From: Halovenus halobia
Lineage (GTDB): Archaea > Halobacteriota > Halobacteria > Halobacteriales > Haloarculaceae
DNA: 64,000 bases
Reading direction: 5' to 3'
Assembly (NCBI RefSeq): GCF_051414135.1
Contig: NZ_JBLKOA010000001.1
Coordinates: 1,178,001-1,242,000 of the forward strand
The position numbers and the translations under genes are program-made. This document shows, one piece after another, positions 25,470-34,692 of this stretch (its first letter is position 1; each line of letters begins with the position of its first letter). Under the pieces are notes generated by a model. The model worked only from the letters and a program-made list of their open reading frames with translations. It made no database searches and was not told the DNA's origin.

Positions 25470-26909
25470 ATGCCACAGACACAGCTACAGGCTGCCACCG
25501 ATGGAACGGTCACGCCTGCGATGGAGCGGATTGCCGACCGCGAGAACTGCGACCCCGAGTTCGTCCGTGAACAGGTTGCTGCCGGGGACGCAGTTATTCC
25601 AAGCAACCACGCGCACACCGCGCTGGACCCGATGATTATTGGCCGGGAGTTTTCGACGAAGGTCAACGCCAACATCGGTAACTCAGACGAGACGAGCGAC
25701 CTGGAGGGTGAACTTGAGAAACTGCATACCGCTGTCCACTACGGTGCGGACACCGTGATGGACCTGTCGACTGGTGGGAATCTCGACGAGATTCGCGAAG
25801 CGGTCATCGAGCACTCCCCGGTGCCAGTTGGAACAGTCCCGATTTACGAAGCGATCAAACACGTCGATGGTCCTGCTGACCTCACGCACGACCTCTTGCT
25901 TTCGGTAATCGGGAAACAGGCCGAGCAGGGTGTCGATTATATGACGATCCACGCCGGCGTGCTGATGGAGCACCTGCCGCTGACAGATGGCCGAACGACT
26001 GGAATCGTTTCCCGCGGTGGCTCGATTCTCGCACAGTGGATCGAAGAAAACGGGATGGAAAACCCACTGTACACCAAGTTTGAGGAGATCTGTGAGATTT
26101 TCGCCGACCACGACGTGACGTTCTCGCTGGGCGACGGACTGCGGCCGGGGTCGATTGCCGACGCCAGCGACGAGGCACAGTTCGCCGAACTGGAGACGCT
26201 GGGCGAACTGACTGCCATTGCGCAGGACCACGGCGTCCAGGTCATGGTCGAAGGGCCAGGCCACGTCCCGATGGACGAGATTCGCGATAACGTCGAACGC
26301 CAGCAGGAGGTCTGCAACGGCGCGCCGTTCTACGTCCTCGGCCCGCTGGTTACCGACGTGGCGCCGGGGTACGACCACATTACCAGCGCCATCGGCGCGA
26401 CTGAAGCCGCCCGCGCCGGTGCAGCGATGCTCTGTTACGTCACCCCGAAAGAACACCTCGGCCTCCCCGAGAAAGAGGACGTCCGAGATGGCCTCGCTGC
26501 CTACCGCATCGCCGCCCACGCTGGCGACGTTGCGAACGGCCGCGAAGGAGCACGCGACTGGGACGACGCGCTCTCGGAAGCGCGGTACAACTTCGACTGG
26601 CGCCAGCAGTTCGACCTCGCGCTCGACCCCGAGCGCGCCCAGTCCTATCACGACCAGACGCTGCCCGGCGACAACTACAAAGAAGCCCGATTCTGTTCGA
26701 TGTGTGGCGTCGAGTTCTGTTCGATGCGCATCGACCAAGATGCACGCGAGGCTGACGGCGAGATGGACGGCCTCGATAGCGAGACTGACCTCTCGAACTC
26801 GGCTGCCGCTGAGGTGAACCGCCCGCCCGTCGGCGACCACGACACGAGCGCAGTGCCAGAGCGCGAAGACGCTAAACCTGAAACAGACTCCTCTGAGGCT
26901 GACGACTAA
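25470..26909 (+). CDS. thiC: Phosphomethylpyrimidine synthase ThiC
   Basis: A 479-residue radical-SAM enzyme that turns aminoimidazole ribotide into HMP phosphate, the pyrimidine half of thiamine. The C-terminal cluster motif C-x2-C-x4-C is visible as CSMCGVEFC (Cys409, 412, 417). Central motifs VMVEGPGHVPMDEI and APGYDHITSAIGA are intact. The first residues give MPQTQLQAATDGTV and then the family domain. About 60 residues beyond the Cys motif form an acidic tail. A TATA-like box at 25438-25446 fits a leaderless start. Divergent from the esterase. Confidence 0.95.
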   Translation: MPQTQLQAATDGTVTPAMERIADRENCDPEFVREQVAAGDAVIPSNHAHTALDPMIIGREFSTKVNANIGNSDETSDLEGELEKLHTAVHYGADTVMDLSTGGNLDEIREAVIEHSPVPVGTVPIYEAIKHVDGPADLTHDLLLSVIGKQAEQGVDYMTIHAGVLMEHLPLTDGRTTGIVSRGGSILAQWIEENGMENPLYTKFEEICEIFADHDVTFSLGDGLRPGSIADASDEAQFAELETLGELTAIAQDHGVQVMVEGPGHVPMDEIRDNVERQQEVCNGAPFYVLGPLVTDVAPGYDHITSAIGATEAARAGAAMLCYVTPKEHLGLPEKEDVRDGLAAYRIAAHAGDVANGREGARDWDDALSEARYNFDWRQQFDLALDPERAQSYHDQTLPGDNYKEARFCSMCGVEFCSMRIDQDAREADGEMDGLDSETDLSNSAAAEVNRPPVGDHDTSAVPEREDAKPETDSSEADD

Positions 26910-26991
26910 CCACGTCCGATCACCTTCTCTAGACACTCGCCTCGATTGCCGCGCGCTATGCGTTTTTACGGACAGAGTCCAACCAGTAGAT

Positions 26992-28032
26992 ATGGAAATT
27001 GGAGTAATCGGTGCCGGTGCGGCGAGCGCGGCAGCGACCCACGTCCTCTCGGAGACGACTGACGCGGAAATTACCGTTTTCGAGAAGTCCGGCGGCCTCT
27101 GTGGGCGCGCCGCGACCCGTCGCCGTGACGGGCGGTACTACGACTACGGGGCGAACTACGTCAAAGACGACGACGAGCGCGTCGTCGAGTTGTTGACCGA
27201 GACACTGGACGACGAAGGACTGGTCGCCATCGACGACCCAATCTACGTCTTCGACGAGTCAGGGGACGTCTCGGAGGGCCGGGATACCGACCGCAAGTGG
27301 AGTTACGACGACGGACTGACACAGATCGCCAAGCGACTGTTCGACCCCACAGGGGCGACAATCCACCGCCGGACGAAAGTTGAGACAATCCATCGCGACG
27401 GCGAGCGGTGGCGACTGACCGACACCGACGGCGAGACGTACGGCCCCTTCGACCTGCTGCTGTGTAACGCACCCGCGCCACAGACCGAGACGCTGCTGGA
27501 ACACGCCGAGTGGGACGCCGATATTCGCGACACGCTCGCCGACGCTGTCGGCGACGTCGAGTATCGGACCATCTGGACGGCGGTGCTGGGCTACGAGTTC
27601 GAGCTGGACGTGCCCTATTACGGCTTGGTCAACACCGACAAGAATCACAAGATTGGCTGGATTTCACGCGAGGAGTGCAAGGGCGGCCACGTTCCCGAGG
27701 GCGAATCGCTCCTCATCGTGCAAGCCAGCCCAGACTGGTCGGTCGAGCACTACGACGACCCGCCAGAGGACAACGTCACCGAGCTGGCGAGGATGACAGC
27801 CGACATTGTGGGCGACCAGCGGCTGGGCGACCCGGTCTGGACCGACCACCAGGGCTGGCGATACGCGCTGCCCGAGAACGCTGTCGCGAGTGGCCCGCTG
27901 GATTCTGCCGCGGACGCAGGGTTGTACTGTCTCGGTGACTGGGTTGCCGGCGAGGCCCGTCTCCACGCCGCGTTGCGGAACGGACTCGATACGGGCGAGC
28001 GAGTGGCCCACCGGATTGCGGCCGAGAGATAA
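26992..28032 (+). CDS. FAD-dependent oxidoreductase (renalase-like)
   Basis: A 346-residue flavoprotein. The Rossmann motif GVIGAGAASAAATHVL (4-19) and the second strand EKSGGLCGRAATRR mark the amine-oxidase/renalase type of FAD enzyme. The Asp/Glu-rich YDYGANYVKDDDE loop and C-terminal LYCLGDWVAGEARLHAAL (FAD ribityl-binding) are present. Substrate unknown; related proteins oxidise amines or NADH isomers. It precedes the R2-like oxidase by 58 bases, so the two may be co-transcribed. Confidence 0.85.
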   Translation: MEIGVIGAGAASAAATHVLSETTDAEITVFEKSGGLCGRAATRRRDGRYYDYGANYVKDDDERVVELLTETLDDEGLVAIDDPIYVFDESGDVSEGRDTDRKWSYDDGLTQIAKRLFDPTGATIHRRTKVETIHRDGERWRLTDTDGETYGPFDLLLCNAPAPQTETLLEHAEWDADIRDTLADAVGDVEYRTIWTAVLGYEFELDVPYYGLVNTDKNHKIGWISREECKGGHVPEGESLLIVQASPDWSVEHYDDPPEDNVTELARMTADIVGDQRLGDPVWTDHQGWRYALPENAVASGPLDSAADAGLYCLGDWVAGEARLHAALRNGLDTGERVAHRIAAER

Positions 28033-28090
28033 GTTCCTTCGACGGTATTTGGGCAGAAAGATTGTAGTAGCTCTCTCCGTAGGGTACGGT

Positions 28091-29020
28091 ATGGAACTCG
28101 ATAGCAATCGGGAGCTCCAACTCGACAGGGGGAGTAAGGGGACACGGTACTACCGGAACGCAGTCGAACGACACTGGGACCCGGGAGAGATCGACCTGAT
28201 CGAGGACAGCGAGCGCTTGATAGAGTATCTCCAGACCAGCGAGGACAGCGAGGAGGTATTCGACGTCTTGCGCCAGAATATCGCACGATTCGGGGCCGGC
28301 GAGCAGGCTGTCACCGAGGACCTCGCGCCGCTGGCGACGGCGCTTGACAACCTCGACGACCAGATGTTCATCACGACACAGATCTACGAAGAAGCCAAAC
28401 ACACCGACTTTTTCGACCGGTACTGGCGGGAGGTGATCCACGCTGTCGAGGATGAACTGGGCTACGAGCGCTCTTCGCCGACGGACCCGGTCTGGTACAA
28501 CGACGCCTACGACGAACTGTTCGAGCGCAACGAGCGCGCGATGGGCGCGTTGCTGGACGACCCGACGCCAGACACCTTCGCCGTCGCATACTGTCACTAC
28601 CACCTGACAATCGAGGGGATTCTCGCACAGACTGGCTACTACGGGATGCAGCAATCGTTCGCCGAGGATAGCCACCCCGAACTGCCATCGCTGCCCGGCC
28701 TGCACCGTGGCTTTACGAAAATCAGGCAGGACGAGGGCCGCCACATCGGCTTTGGGATGACCAAACTCAAGGAGCTAATCACCGAGGATGATGTCGACCC
28801 GACGCTGCTGAGCGAGACAGTGATGGAGTTGATGCCGCTGGTCAACGGCATCACCGCAGAGGAGAACGAACAGAACGAAGACATCGGGCCGACGCCGGAC
28901 GAACTCCGCGCGTACGCAAGCGGCAAACACACTGACCGGATGGAGCAGATCACCGACGCCAGCGAGGAGATTCCCGACGTGGAGACACTCACGCAACTGG
29001 ACGGGGCCGGCGCGGACTAA
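28091..29020 (+). CDS. Ribonucleotide reductase R2-like oxidase (R2lox-type)
   Basis: A 309-residue ferritin-like di-metal protein. Ligands fit the R2/R2lox pattern: Glu71 (GEQAVTED), Glu101 and His104 (YEEAKHTDFF), Glu175 (HLTIEGILAQ), Glu215 and His218 (RQDEGRHIGFG). The overall set matches R2lox, the Mn/Fe ligand-binding oxidases, better than catalytic class I RNR subunits; no RNR large subunit is nearby. ATG 28091 is chosen because a longer frame overlaps the FAD gene. It follows a renalase-like FAD enzyme, so an electron donor may be linked. Confidence 0.82.
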   Translation: MELDSNRELQLDRGSKGTRYYRNAVERHWDPGEIDLIEDSERLIEYLQTSEDSEEVFDVLRQNIARFGAGEQAVTEDLAPLATALDNLDDQMFITTQIYEEAKHTDFFDRYWREVIHAVEDELGYERSSPTDPVWYNDAYDELFERNERAMGALLDDPTPDTFAVAYCHYHLTIEGILAQTGYYGMQQSFAEDSHPELPSLPGLHRGFTKIRQDEGRHIGFGMTKLKELITEDDVDPTLLSETVMELMPLVNGITAEENEQNEDIGPTPDELRAYASGKHTDRMEQITDASEEIPDVETLTQLDGAGAD

Positions 29021-29865
29021 CTACTCCCAACAGCGAACCGGTCGGGCACGGCCCATCCGACCGCCCACGGCGCGGTCATGATTCCTGCCACGAGCACGGC
29101 AAAGAGCACGACACCCAGTCCGGGGTGAATCCCGAGCAGTGTCTCTTCGAGCGAACTCACAACCACCAGATAGGCGAGGCCGACGGCGACCAGCGCGACG
29201 CCCTCGCGACGGGAGCGCAGCGACGGCATCGAGTCCAGTGCACTCGCTCCGGCGAGGCCGCCCAGCGCCGACCCGAGACTCACGACTGCGAGTGAGAGTT
29301 CTGCGCCGGCGATCGCTGCTGCGACTACTGCTGGCACTCCGAGCGCGACGCCGACAGCGAATCCACGCACCGGGTCGCCGTCGGTGACGCGGTTCATCAC
29401 GAGTAGAAACCCAACCCCGATGGCAACTCCTGCGATGACATCCGCGAGGTAGTGGACGCCAATCACGACCCGTGAGAGTGCGATGGCCACGATAAGCACA
29501 ACAGCAGCGGCCGTCGTCACAGAGTTGCGGTACCGGTCGAAGACTTGGACGAGTCCACCGTAGACGACTGTCGCGGTGAAGGCGTGGCCGCTGGGAAAGC
29601 CGTACTGGTCGTACTCCCGGGCGACAAGTTCGACCTCCGGCCGCGGCAGAGCGAACCCGAGTTTCAACAGCAAGACGACCGACGCGCCGGCGACGATGTA
29701 GCTGACCACGAGCGCGCTTTGCTCGCGGTCCAGTACCCAGTACAGCACGGACAACAGCACCATCACTGTGGTCACGCCCCCGAGGTCGGTGACAAAGAGC
29801 GCGAACTCGAGATACTGCTCGGGGTACTGCTCCCAGAGCCACCGGCTCTGTTCTTCGAGACGCAT
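29017..29865 (-). CDS. PAP2-family membrane phosphatase
   Basis: A 282-residue membrane protein of the PAP2 family. The three catalytic stretches are intact: KLGFALPRP (Lys68 to Pro76), PSGHAFT (91-97, His94), and SRVVIGVHYLADV (Ser131-Asp142, His138). About seven or more helices. It may dephosphorylate a polyprenyl or lipid phosphate on the outer face of the membrane. It overlaps the R2lox-type gene at the 3' ends (four bases). Confidence 0.87.
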   Translation of the reverse strand: MRLEEQSRWLWEQYPEQYLEFALFVTDLGGVTTVMVLLSVLYWVLDREQSALVVSYIVAGASVVLLLKLGFALPRPEVELVAREYDQYGFPSGHAFTATVVYGGLVQVFDRYRNSVTTAAAVVLIVAIALSRVVIGVHYLADVIAGVAIGVGFLLVMNRVTDGDPVRGFAVGVALGVPAVVAAAIAGAELSLAVVSLGSALGGLAGASALDSMPSLRSRREGVALVAVGLAYLVVVSSLEETLLGIHPGLGVVLFAVLVAGIMTAPWAVGWAVPDRFAVGSS

Positions 29866-29906
29866 CGATTCTCACGTCGCCGGGCGATGGCTTAAAACTG
29901 GCCGGT

Positions 29907-31520
29907 TCAGTCGTGACGGAACGACCGCGTGCCGGTGAAGACCATCGCCATATCGTGCTCGTTGGCAGCCTCGATGACCATGTCGTCGTTTTTCGACCCA
30001 CCGGGCTGGATGACGGCTTCGATGCCCGCCTCGGCAGCGTGTTCGATGCCGTCTGGGAACGGGAAGAAGGCGTCCGAGGCCATCACGGCACCCTCGGCGT
30101 CCTTGCCTTCAGCGTGCTCGTCGGCTTTCATCGCTGCCAGCCGAACGGCGTCGACCCGGGAGACCTGTCCCATCCCGATACCGACGGTTTCCGTCCCTTT
30201 TGCGAAGAGGATGCCGTTCGATTTGACGTGTTTCAGCGTGTGCCATCCGAACAGCATCGACTCAATCTGGTCGTCGGTTGGTTCTCGCTCAGTGACGACC
30301 TCCAAATCGGATTCGTCGAGCGACTGCAGGTCTCGTTGCTGCACGAGTCGTCCGCCGACCAGTGGTTTCTCGGTTAGTTCCTCAGTTCGTTCGCCCAGGT
30401 CACCGACTTCGAGCACTCGCAGGTTGCTTTTCTCGAAGAGCACATCCATCGCGTCGTCGGTGTAGCCCGGCGCGACGACAATCTCTTTGAACGAGTCGAT
30501 AATCTGTTCGGCCGTCGCCGCGTCACACGTGCGGTTGAGCGCGACGATACCGCCGAAGGCACTCTGTGGGTCCGTCGAGAGCGCGTCGTCGTAGGCCGCC
30601 GCAAGTGAGTCTGCGGTCGCACAGCCCGCGGGGTTAGTGTGTTTGATGACCGCTGCCGCTGGCTCGTCGAACTCCTTGATGAGGTTCAGCGCGCCGTCGG
30701 CGTCGTTGTAGTTGTTGTACGACAGCGCCTTCGCGCCCTCGTTGAGCTGGTCGGCGTGAACGACACTCGCCTCGTCGGCCGTGTTGTCGGCGTACAGTGC
30801 CGCGTCCTGGTGTGGGTTCTCTCCGTACCGAAGTTCGGTCGCTCGGTCGTTGCTGAGCAGTCGACGCTTCGGGAACTGTCCACCGTCGTCGCCGTCGACA
30901 GTGACTCTCTCGGCCTCGTAGTCCACCTCGACGCGGTTCTCGGCGAAAAACTCCACTGCCCGCGGGTAGGCTGCAAACTCACCCTGGTAGAGGACTCGCT
31001 CTGCCACGTCGTCGCTGTCGTCACCCTCGTAGACTGGCACGGGTTCCTGCGTAACGATGGGACCACCGTCGACCTCTGACTCGACGACGTTGCCATCCTC
31101 GTCGGTGGCGTCGGTGACGACGTGGACGGTACAGCCCGTCACCGAGACGCCAGCCTCCAGTGCGTCACCCCAGGCGTCCATGCCGGGGAACGACGGCAGC
31201 AACGCTGGGTGGACGTTCAGCGTCGTCGGCATCTCGTCGAGGAATGTGTCTGAGAGAATCCGCATGTAGCCGTCGAGACAGACTAACTCGACATCGTACC
31301 CGGAGAGTGCGTCGACGACTCGTCGCTCGTGCTCCTTGCGCGATTCGCCGTCTTTCTGCACCACCGTCTCGGTCGGAATCCCCCGTTTCTCGGCCTGTTC
31401 GACGACTGGTGCGTCTGCAGAGTTCGTCAGGATTACCTCGACAGTTGCGCCGCCCGGCGACCGGTCGGCGATGTTCATCAGATTGCGTCCGCGGTTGCTT
31501 GCCATCCCGGCGAGTTTCAT
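29907..31520 (-). CDS. purH: PurN-AICAR transformylase fusion (PurN/PurH-type)
   Basis: A 537-residue fusion. Residues about 1-200 are PurN-like glycinamide ribonucleotide formyltransferase (SNRGRNLMNI, NVHPALLPSFPGMDA, then ILTNSADAPV); residues about 215-537 are the AICAR transformylase half of PurH, with LRYGENPHQDAALY, IKHTNPAGCA, QSAFGGIVALN and the C-terminal IQPGGSKNDDMVIEAANE. The IMP cyclohydrolase domain of bacterial PurH is absent, so a separate PurO-type enzyme is expected elsewhere. Both formyl-transfer steps of purine synthesis are thus in one protein. The domain fusion occurs in haloarchaea as I recall; there is no stop or frameshift between domains. Confidence 0.88.
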   Translation of the reverse strand: MKLAGMASNRGRNLMNIADRSPGGATVEVILTNSADAPVVEQAEKRGIPTETVVQKDGESRKEHERRVVDALSGYDVELVCLDGYMRILSDTFLDEMPTTLNVHPALLPSFPGMDAWGDALEAGVSVTGCTVHVVTDATDEDGNVVESEVDGGPIVTQEPVPVYEGDDSDDVAERVLYQGEFAAYPRAVEFFAENRVEVDYEAERVTVDGDDGGQFPKRRLLSNDRATELRYGENPHQDAALYADNTADEASVVHADQLNEGAKALSYNNYNDADGALNLIKEFDEPAAAVIKHTNPAGCATADSLAAAYDDALSTDPQSAFGGIVALNRTCDAATAEQIIDSFKEIVVAPGYTDDAMDVLFEKSNLRVLEVGDLGERTEELTEKPLVGGRLVQQRDLQSLDESDLEVVTEREPTDDQIESMLFGWHTLKHVKSNGILFAKGTETVGIGMGQVSRVDAVRLAAMKADEHAEGKDAEGAVMASDAFFPFPDGIEHAAEAGIEAVIQPGGSKNDDMVIEAANEHDMAMVFTGTRSFRHD

Positions 31521-31878
31521 ATCTGAGTGGGGGGTCGGCGCTTCCTAAACCGTTGCGATACCGCCTTTTTCGTGGGTGGGCTGGGGACGGCCCTTTGGAG
31601 CACTGCGGGACTCCTCCAGCGAACGCCGTCTGCAGATGTCCCCGACTTCTTCGGTCGAGGCGAATCGGTGATTCGGCGACAATCGGAGCGTTTACTGTCG
31701 TGAGTGGGGGCGACACACCTCTCTCTCTCGCGCCCCTGCCAGCAGGCGTGGGCGTCACGGACACGCCGCCAAAGAGAGCGGAACAGTGAGAGTCCAGAGG
31801 TCCACCAGCCCAGCGGGTGTTCGGATACTCGTGTGAGGTTGGACACGGAACCTGTCAGATTCGTCGCCCGAGATTCCG
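31521..31878. other. Intergenic region rich in inverted repeats (candidate structured RNA)
   Basis: These 358 bases lie between two minus-strand genes and hold no convincing coding frame. The first ~35 bases should contain the purH promoter. Inside are many perfect inverted repeats: CGAATC/GATTCG (31661-31666, 31670-31675), CCTGC/GCAGG (31735-31739, 31742-31746), GGCGTG/CACGCC (31745-31750, 31762-31767), and GACGGC near 31586 with GCCGTC near 31624. I do not see the conserved signatures of RNase P RNA or SRP RNA. Confidence 0.45.
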
Positions 31879-34491
31879 TCAGCGCAGGTTCCAGCGGTCG
31901 AGCGCTCGCTCACGGAGCACCAGTAGACCGGGGAGCATCGTGACGACGGCGACGAACGCGAAGATAATTGCCAAGCCAGTGACGATACCGAACCGTTGCA
32001 GCGGCGGCGAGAGCGCAACGGCGAGGACACCGAAGGCAGCGGCTGTCGTGGCCGCGCTGGCGAGCAGTGTCCCGCCAGTCCCAGTAATCGTACTCCGGAG
32101 TGCCGCCTGCAGCGTGTCTGATTTCTCGCGTTCGTCGACAAACCGCTCGCCAGCGTGGATACTGTAGTCGACACCGAGTCCGATTGCGAGACTGGTGATG
32201 ACCGCCGTTTCGCTGTTGAACGCGATTCCGAGCAGCGACATCGCCCCCAACAGCCACGACAGCGAGACGACGACCGGGACCAGCACCAATGCCCCCAGCG
32301 ACAGCGACCGGTATCGCGCCCAGAACAGCCCTGTCAGGAAGAGCAGGATGACCACTAGCGTCACGGTGAACCCCTCGATGAGGGTTTCCAGCAGCGCGTC
32401 CTGGATGACTGCAGTCGTCACCGTCCCGCCAGTCGCGACGGCGCTGACCCCGGCGGCATTGCGTTTGATGTCGTCGGCGTACGCGCGGGTGTCCCCAGCG
32501 ATGGTCTGGGCCGACTCGCTGCTCCTGACTGAGAGCAGCAGCCGGATCGACGTGACGGTCCCGTTGTCCGCGCGGCTGATGTACTGACTCCCAGTCTCTC
32601 GGTCGGCATCGTACAGGGCCGCGTAGACCGCCGCGACGTTCTCGTCGGGGAGGCCGTCGTTGTCGGGGTCGTTGCGCTCGACGAACTGGGCGAAGCTCTC
32701 GTTGTCGGCGGCCACGTCACGAATGGCCGTATGCGGGCCCGCGACAGCGGCTCGTCCGTCGGGCCGAAGTTGAATCGAACTGCTATCGGCGACGCTGTCG
32801 TCCGCAGTATCGAGCGTCTCCAGAAGCGCGGGGTCGGTGACTGCCCCGCGTATGAGAACCTGTGACTGTCCAGCATCACCCCCGACTTGGAAGTTGTCGC
32901 TCAGATACTGGAAGTCCTGGGAGATAGTGTACTCACCGGGAGCGAGGCCACCCGGGAGGTACTGTGCCCAGTCGGGAGCGTCCTCCGGGAGAAAGTCAGC
33001 CTGATTGAACTCGGTATCGATGGTCGTCGCGCCGTAGGCTCCGGTCGTGGACAACAACAGCGCGATGACGACGATGGCGACCGGCGCACGAGTCGTTACG
33101 ACGGCTAATCGTTCGAGTGCGGAGTTCGCCAGGCCGCTATCGACGCCGAACGCAGGCTTGCGACGATTCCACCCGAGCCGATTTTCGATAGCCCCGTCGA
33201 GCTCTATTTTCAGTGCTGGGAGCAACACCCCGAACGCGACGAAGACGGCGAAGATGCCGCCCGCGCTCAGGACGGCGAAGTCCTGAATCGCCGGCAGTGG
33301 GCTGACAACGTTCGAGAGGAACCCGACAGCCGTCGAAACGGTGGCGGCGGCCAGTGCCAGCACAACGCTGCCGAAGCCGAGTGCCATCGCAGGCCGGATT
33401 CCGCGGGTGGTCGTGTCGGTGTCGTCTGCTTCGAGCGTCCCCTCGCGGGCCTCACGATAGCGCATCACGACGTGGAGCGCGTAGTCGATACTCAGCCCGA
33501 TAAGCAAGAAGGGGACGGCGATGAGGATGACGTTCATCGGAATCGCAAGCCAGCCCATGATTCCGACGAGCCACGCCATCACGAGCGCGATACCGAGAAA
33601 GGCCAGCAGAATGTCAAGCACGTCCCGGTAGGTAATTCCCAGCACGAACAGGATAAGAACCAGCGCGAACGGCGTGATAATGGCGAAACTATCACCAGTC
33701 GCCCGCGACGAGGCGTCGTCCGAGACCCCCTGGCCGAAGACGAACGCGTCGTCGAATTGCTGGTCGGCGAGTCCGTCAATCCTCACCTGTGCGTTATACG
33801 CGGCTGTTGGGTCCGCGTTCTCGCCGCTGTCGTCGACTTGCGTAATGAGGGTCAATCGGGCCGTGGCGTCCGTCGAACCGGGGTCGTAGCTCCGCGGGAG
33901 GAACTGGTAGGGGTCTTGTCCGCCGAGCGTGTCGCTGTCGGGGTCGAGTACGTCGGCCAAGAGCTGTTCGACTGCCTTGCTGTCACGCGATTCGAGCGCG
34001 TCGATTTGTGCGGACAGCGGTGGTGCGCTGGTCGGCGGACTGCTGCCAGTTGCGGTGTCAGTATCCGCTGACTGCTGTCTGCCCGCGCTCGCCAGCTGTC
34101 GGTCCTCGTAGACGGCTGCTGTTGCGACGACATTCTCGATACCGACGAAACCCTGTCCCGAGAGCGTCGCGTTCAGCTTTCTCTCTTCTCGTACCGTCTG
34201 CTGGAGGTACAGGCCCGCCAACAGCGAGTCACGAGTCAACACGTCCCCGCTCTCGTTACGGACTACCAGCTGTGCAACCACACCGTCGTCTCCGCCGTAG
34301 TTACTCCGCACAAACTCGCTCGCGGCCGTCTCTTCGGAGTCGACCTCGAAGCCACCGATATCCTGTTCGCCCGCGCCGCCCACTGCTGTCCCCGCGATGA
34401 CGAGGGCTGTGACGACGACAACGGCGAGAATGACCAGTTTGCTGTGTGTCGTGAGTAGCTTTGCGTACCGCTGTGAGAGTCGCCCAGCCAT
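31879..34491 (-). CDS. RND-superfamily (MMPL-type) exporter
   Basis: An 870-residue transporter with two repeated halves, each with one helix, a large extracytoplasmic loop, and five more helices. The first helix is about 15-38; a sterol-sensing-domain-like block follows each loop (for example GITYRDVLDILLAFLGIALVM, LIGLSIDYALHVVMRYRE with the GxSxDY motif, and AIGLGVDYSIHAGERF in the second half). Such proteins export lipids or hydrophobic compounds by proton flow. A divergent TrmB-type regulator and a 16-base palindrome at 34606 suggest control. Confidence 0.88.
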   Translation of the reverse strand: MAGRLSQRYAKLLTTHSKLVILAVVVVTALVIAGTAVGGAGEQDIGGFEVDSEETAASEFVRSNYGGDDGVVAQLVVRNESGDVLTRDSLLAGLYLQQTVREERKLNATLSGQGFVGIENVVATAAVYEDRQLASAGRQQSADTDTATGSSPPTSAPPLSAQIDALESRDSKAVEQLLADVLDPDSDTLGGQDPYQFLPRSYDPGSTDATARLTLITQVDDSGENADPTAAYNAQVRIDGLADQQFDDAFVFGQGVSDDASSRATGDSFAIITPFALVLILFVLGITYRDVLDILLAFLGIALVMAWLVGIMGWLAIPMNVILIAVPFLLIGLSIDYALHVVMRYREAREGTLEADDTDTTTRGIRPAMALGFGSVVLALAAATVSTAVGFLSNVVSPLPAIQDFAVLSAGGIFAVFVAFGVLLPALKIELDGAIENRLGWNRRKPAFGVDSGLANSALERLAVVTTRAPVAIVVIALLLSTTGAYGATTIDTEFNQADFLPEDAPDWAQYLPGGLAPGEYTISQDFQYLSDNFQVGGDAGQSQVLIRGAVTDPALLETLDTADDSVADSSSIQLRPDGRAAVAGPHTAIRDVAADNESFAQFVERNDPDNDGLPDENVAAVYAALYDADRETGSQYISRADNGTVTSIRLLLSVRSSESAQTIAGDTRAYADDIKRNAAGVSAVATGGTVTTAVIQDALLETLIEGFTVTLVVILLFLTGLFWARYRSLSLGALVLVPVVVSLSWLLGAMSLLGIAFNSETAVITSLAIGLGVDYSIHAGERFVDEREKSDTLQAALRSTITGTGGTLLASAATTAAAFGVLAVALSPPLQRFGIVTGLAIIFAFVAVVTMLPGLLVLRERALDRWNLR

Positions 34492-34605
34492 ACCTAAACT
34501 ATCCCGACGCTGTCACACGACGACTCTCGCACCGTACACGGGCCGCTGCACTCGTTACCGTACATCCTTGTTAATCGTAGCTCTCTCGGCGGACTACTTA
34601 ACTGT

Positions 34606-34621
34606 TTGTAGATATCTACAA
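34606..34621. promoter_or_regulatory. Perfect 16-base palindrome between the RND exporter and its regulator
   Basis: TTGTAGATATCTACAA reads the same on both strands. It sits 72 bases upstream of the TrmB-type gene and 115 bases upstream of the RND gene. A further ATATCTA, close to the right half-site, follows at 34621-34627 with a TATA-like tctatatg. It is a good candidate operator for the adjacent regulator. Confidence 0.6.
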
Positions 34622-34692
34622 TATCTATATGACGGGGGAACTCGGTCGGGAGGCGGAACGTAGAACAACCGGCCAGCGACCAGTGACAGACG

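Noticed and set aside
25683..26936. Long minus-strand frame opposite thiC
   Set aside because: Antisense of a clear enzyme gene; composition Val/Arg-rich and no motifs.
31521..31878. RNase P RNA or SRP (7S) RNA gene
   Set aside because: I do not see the conserved GAGGAAAGTCC or ACAGAAA-type segments of RNase P, or the S-domain GGAA/AGCAG pattern of SRP RNA. Kept only as an unassigned structured region.
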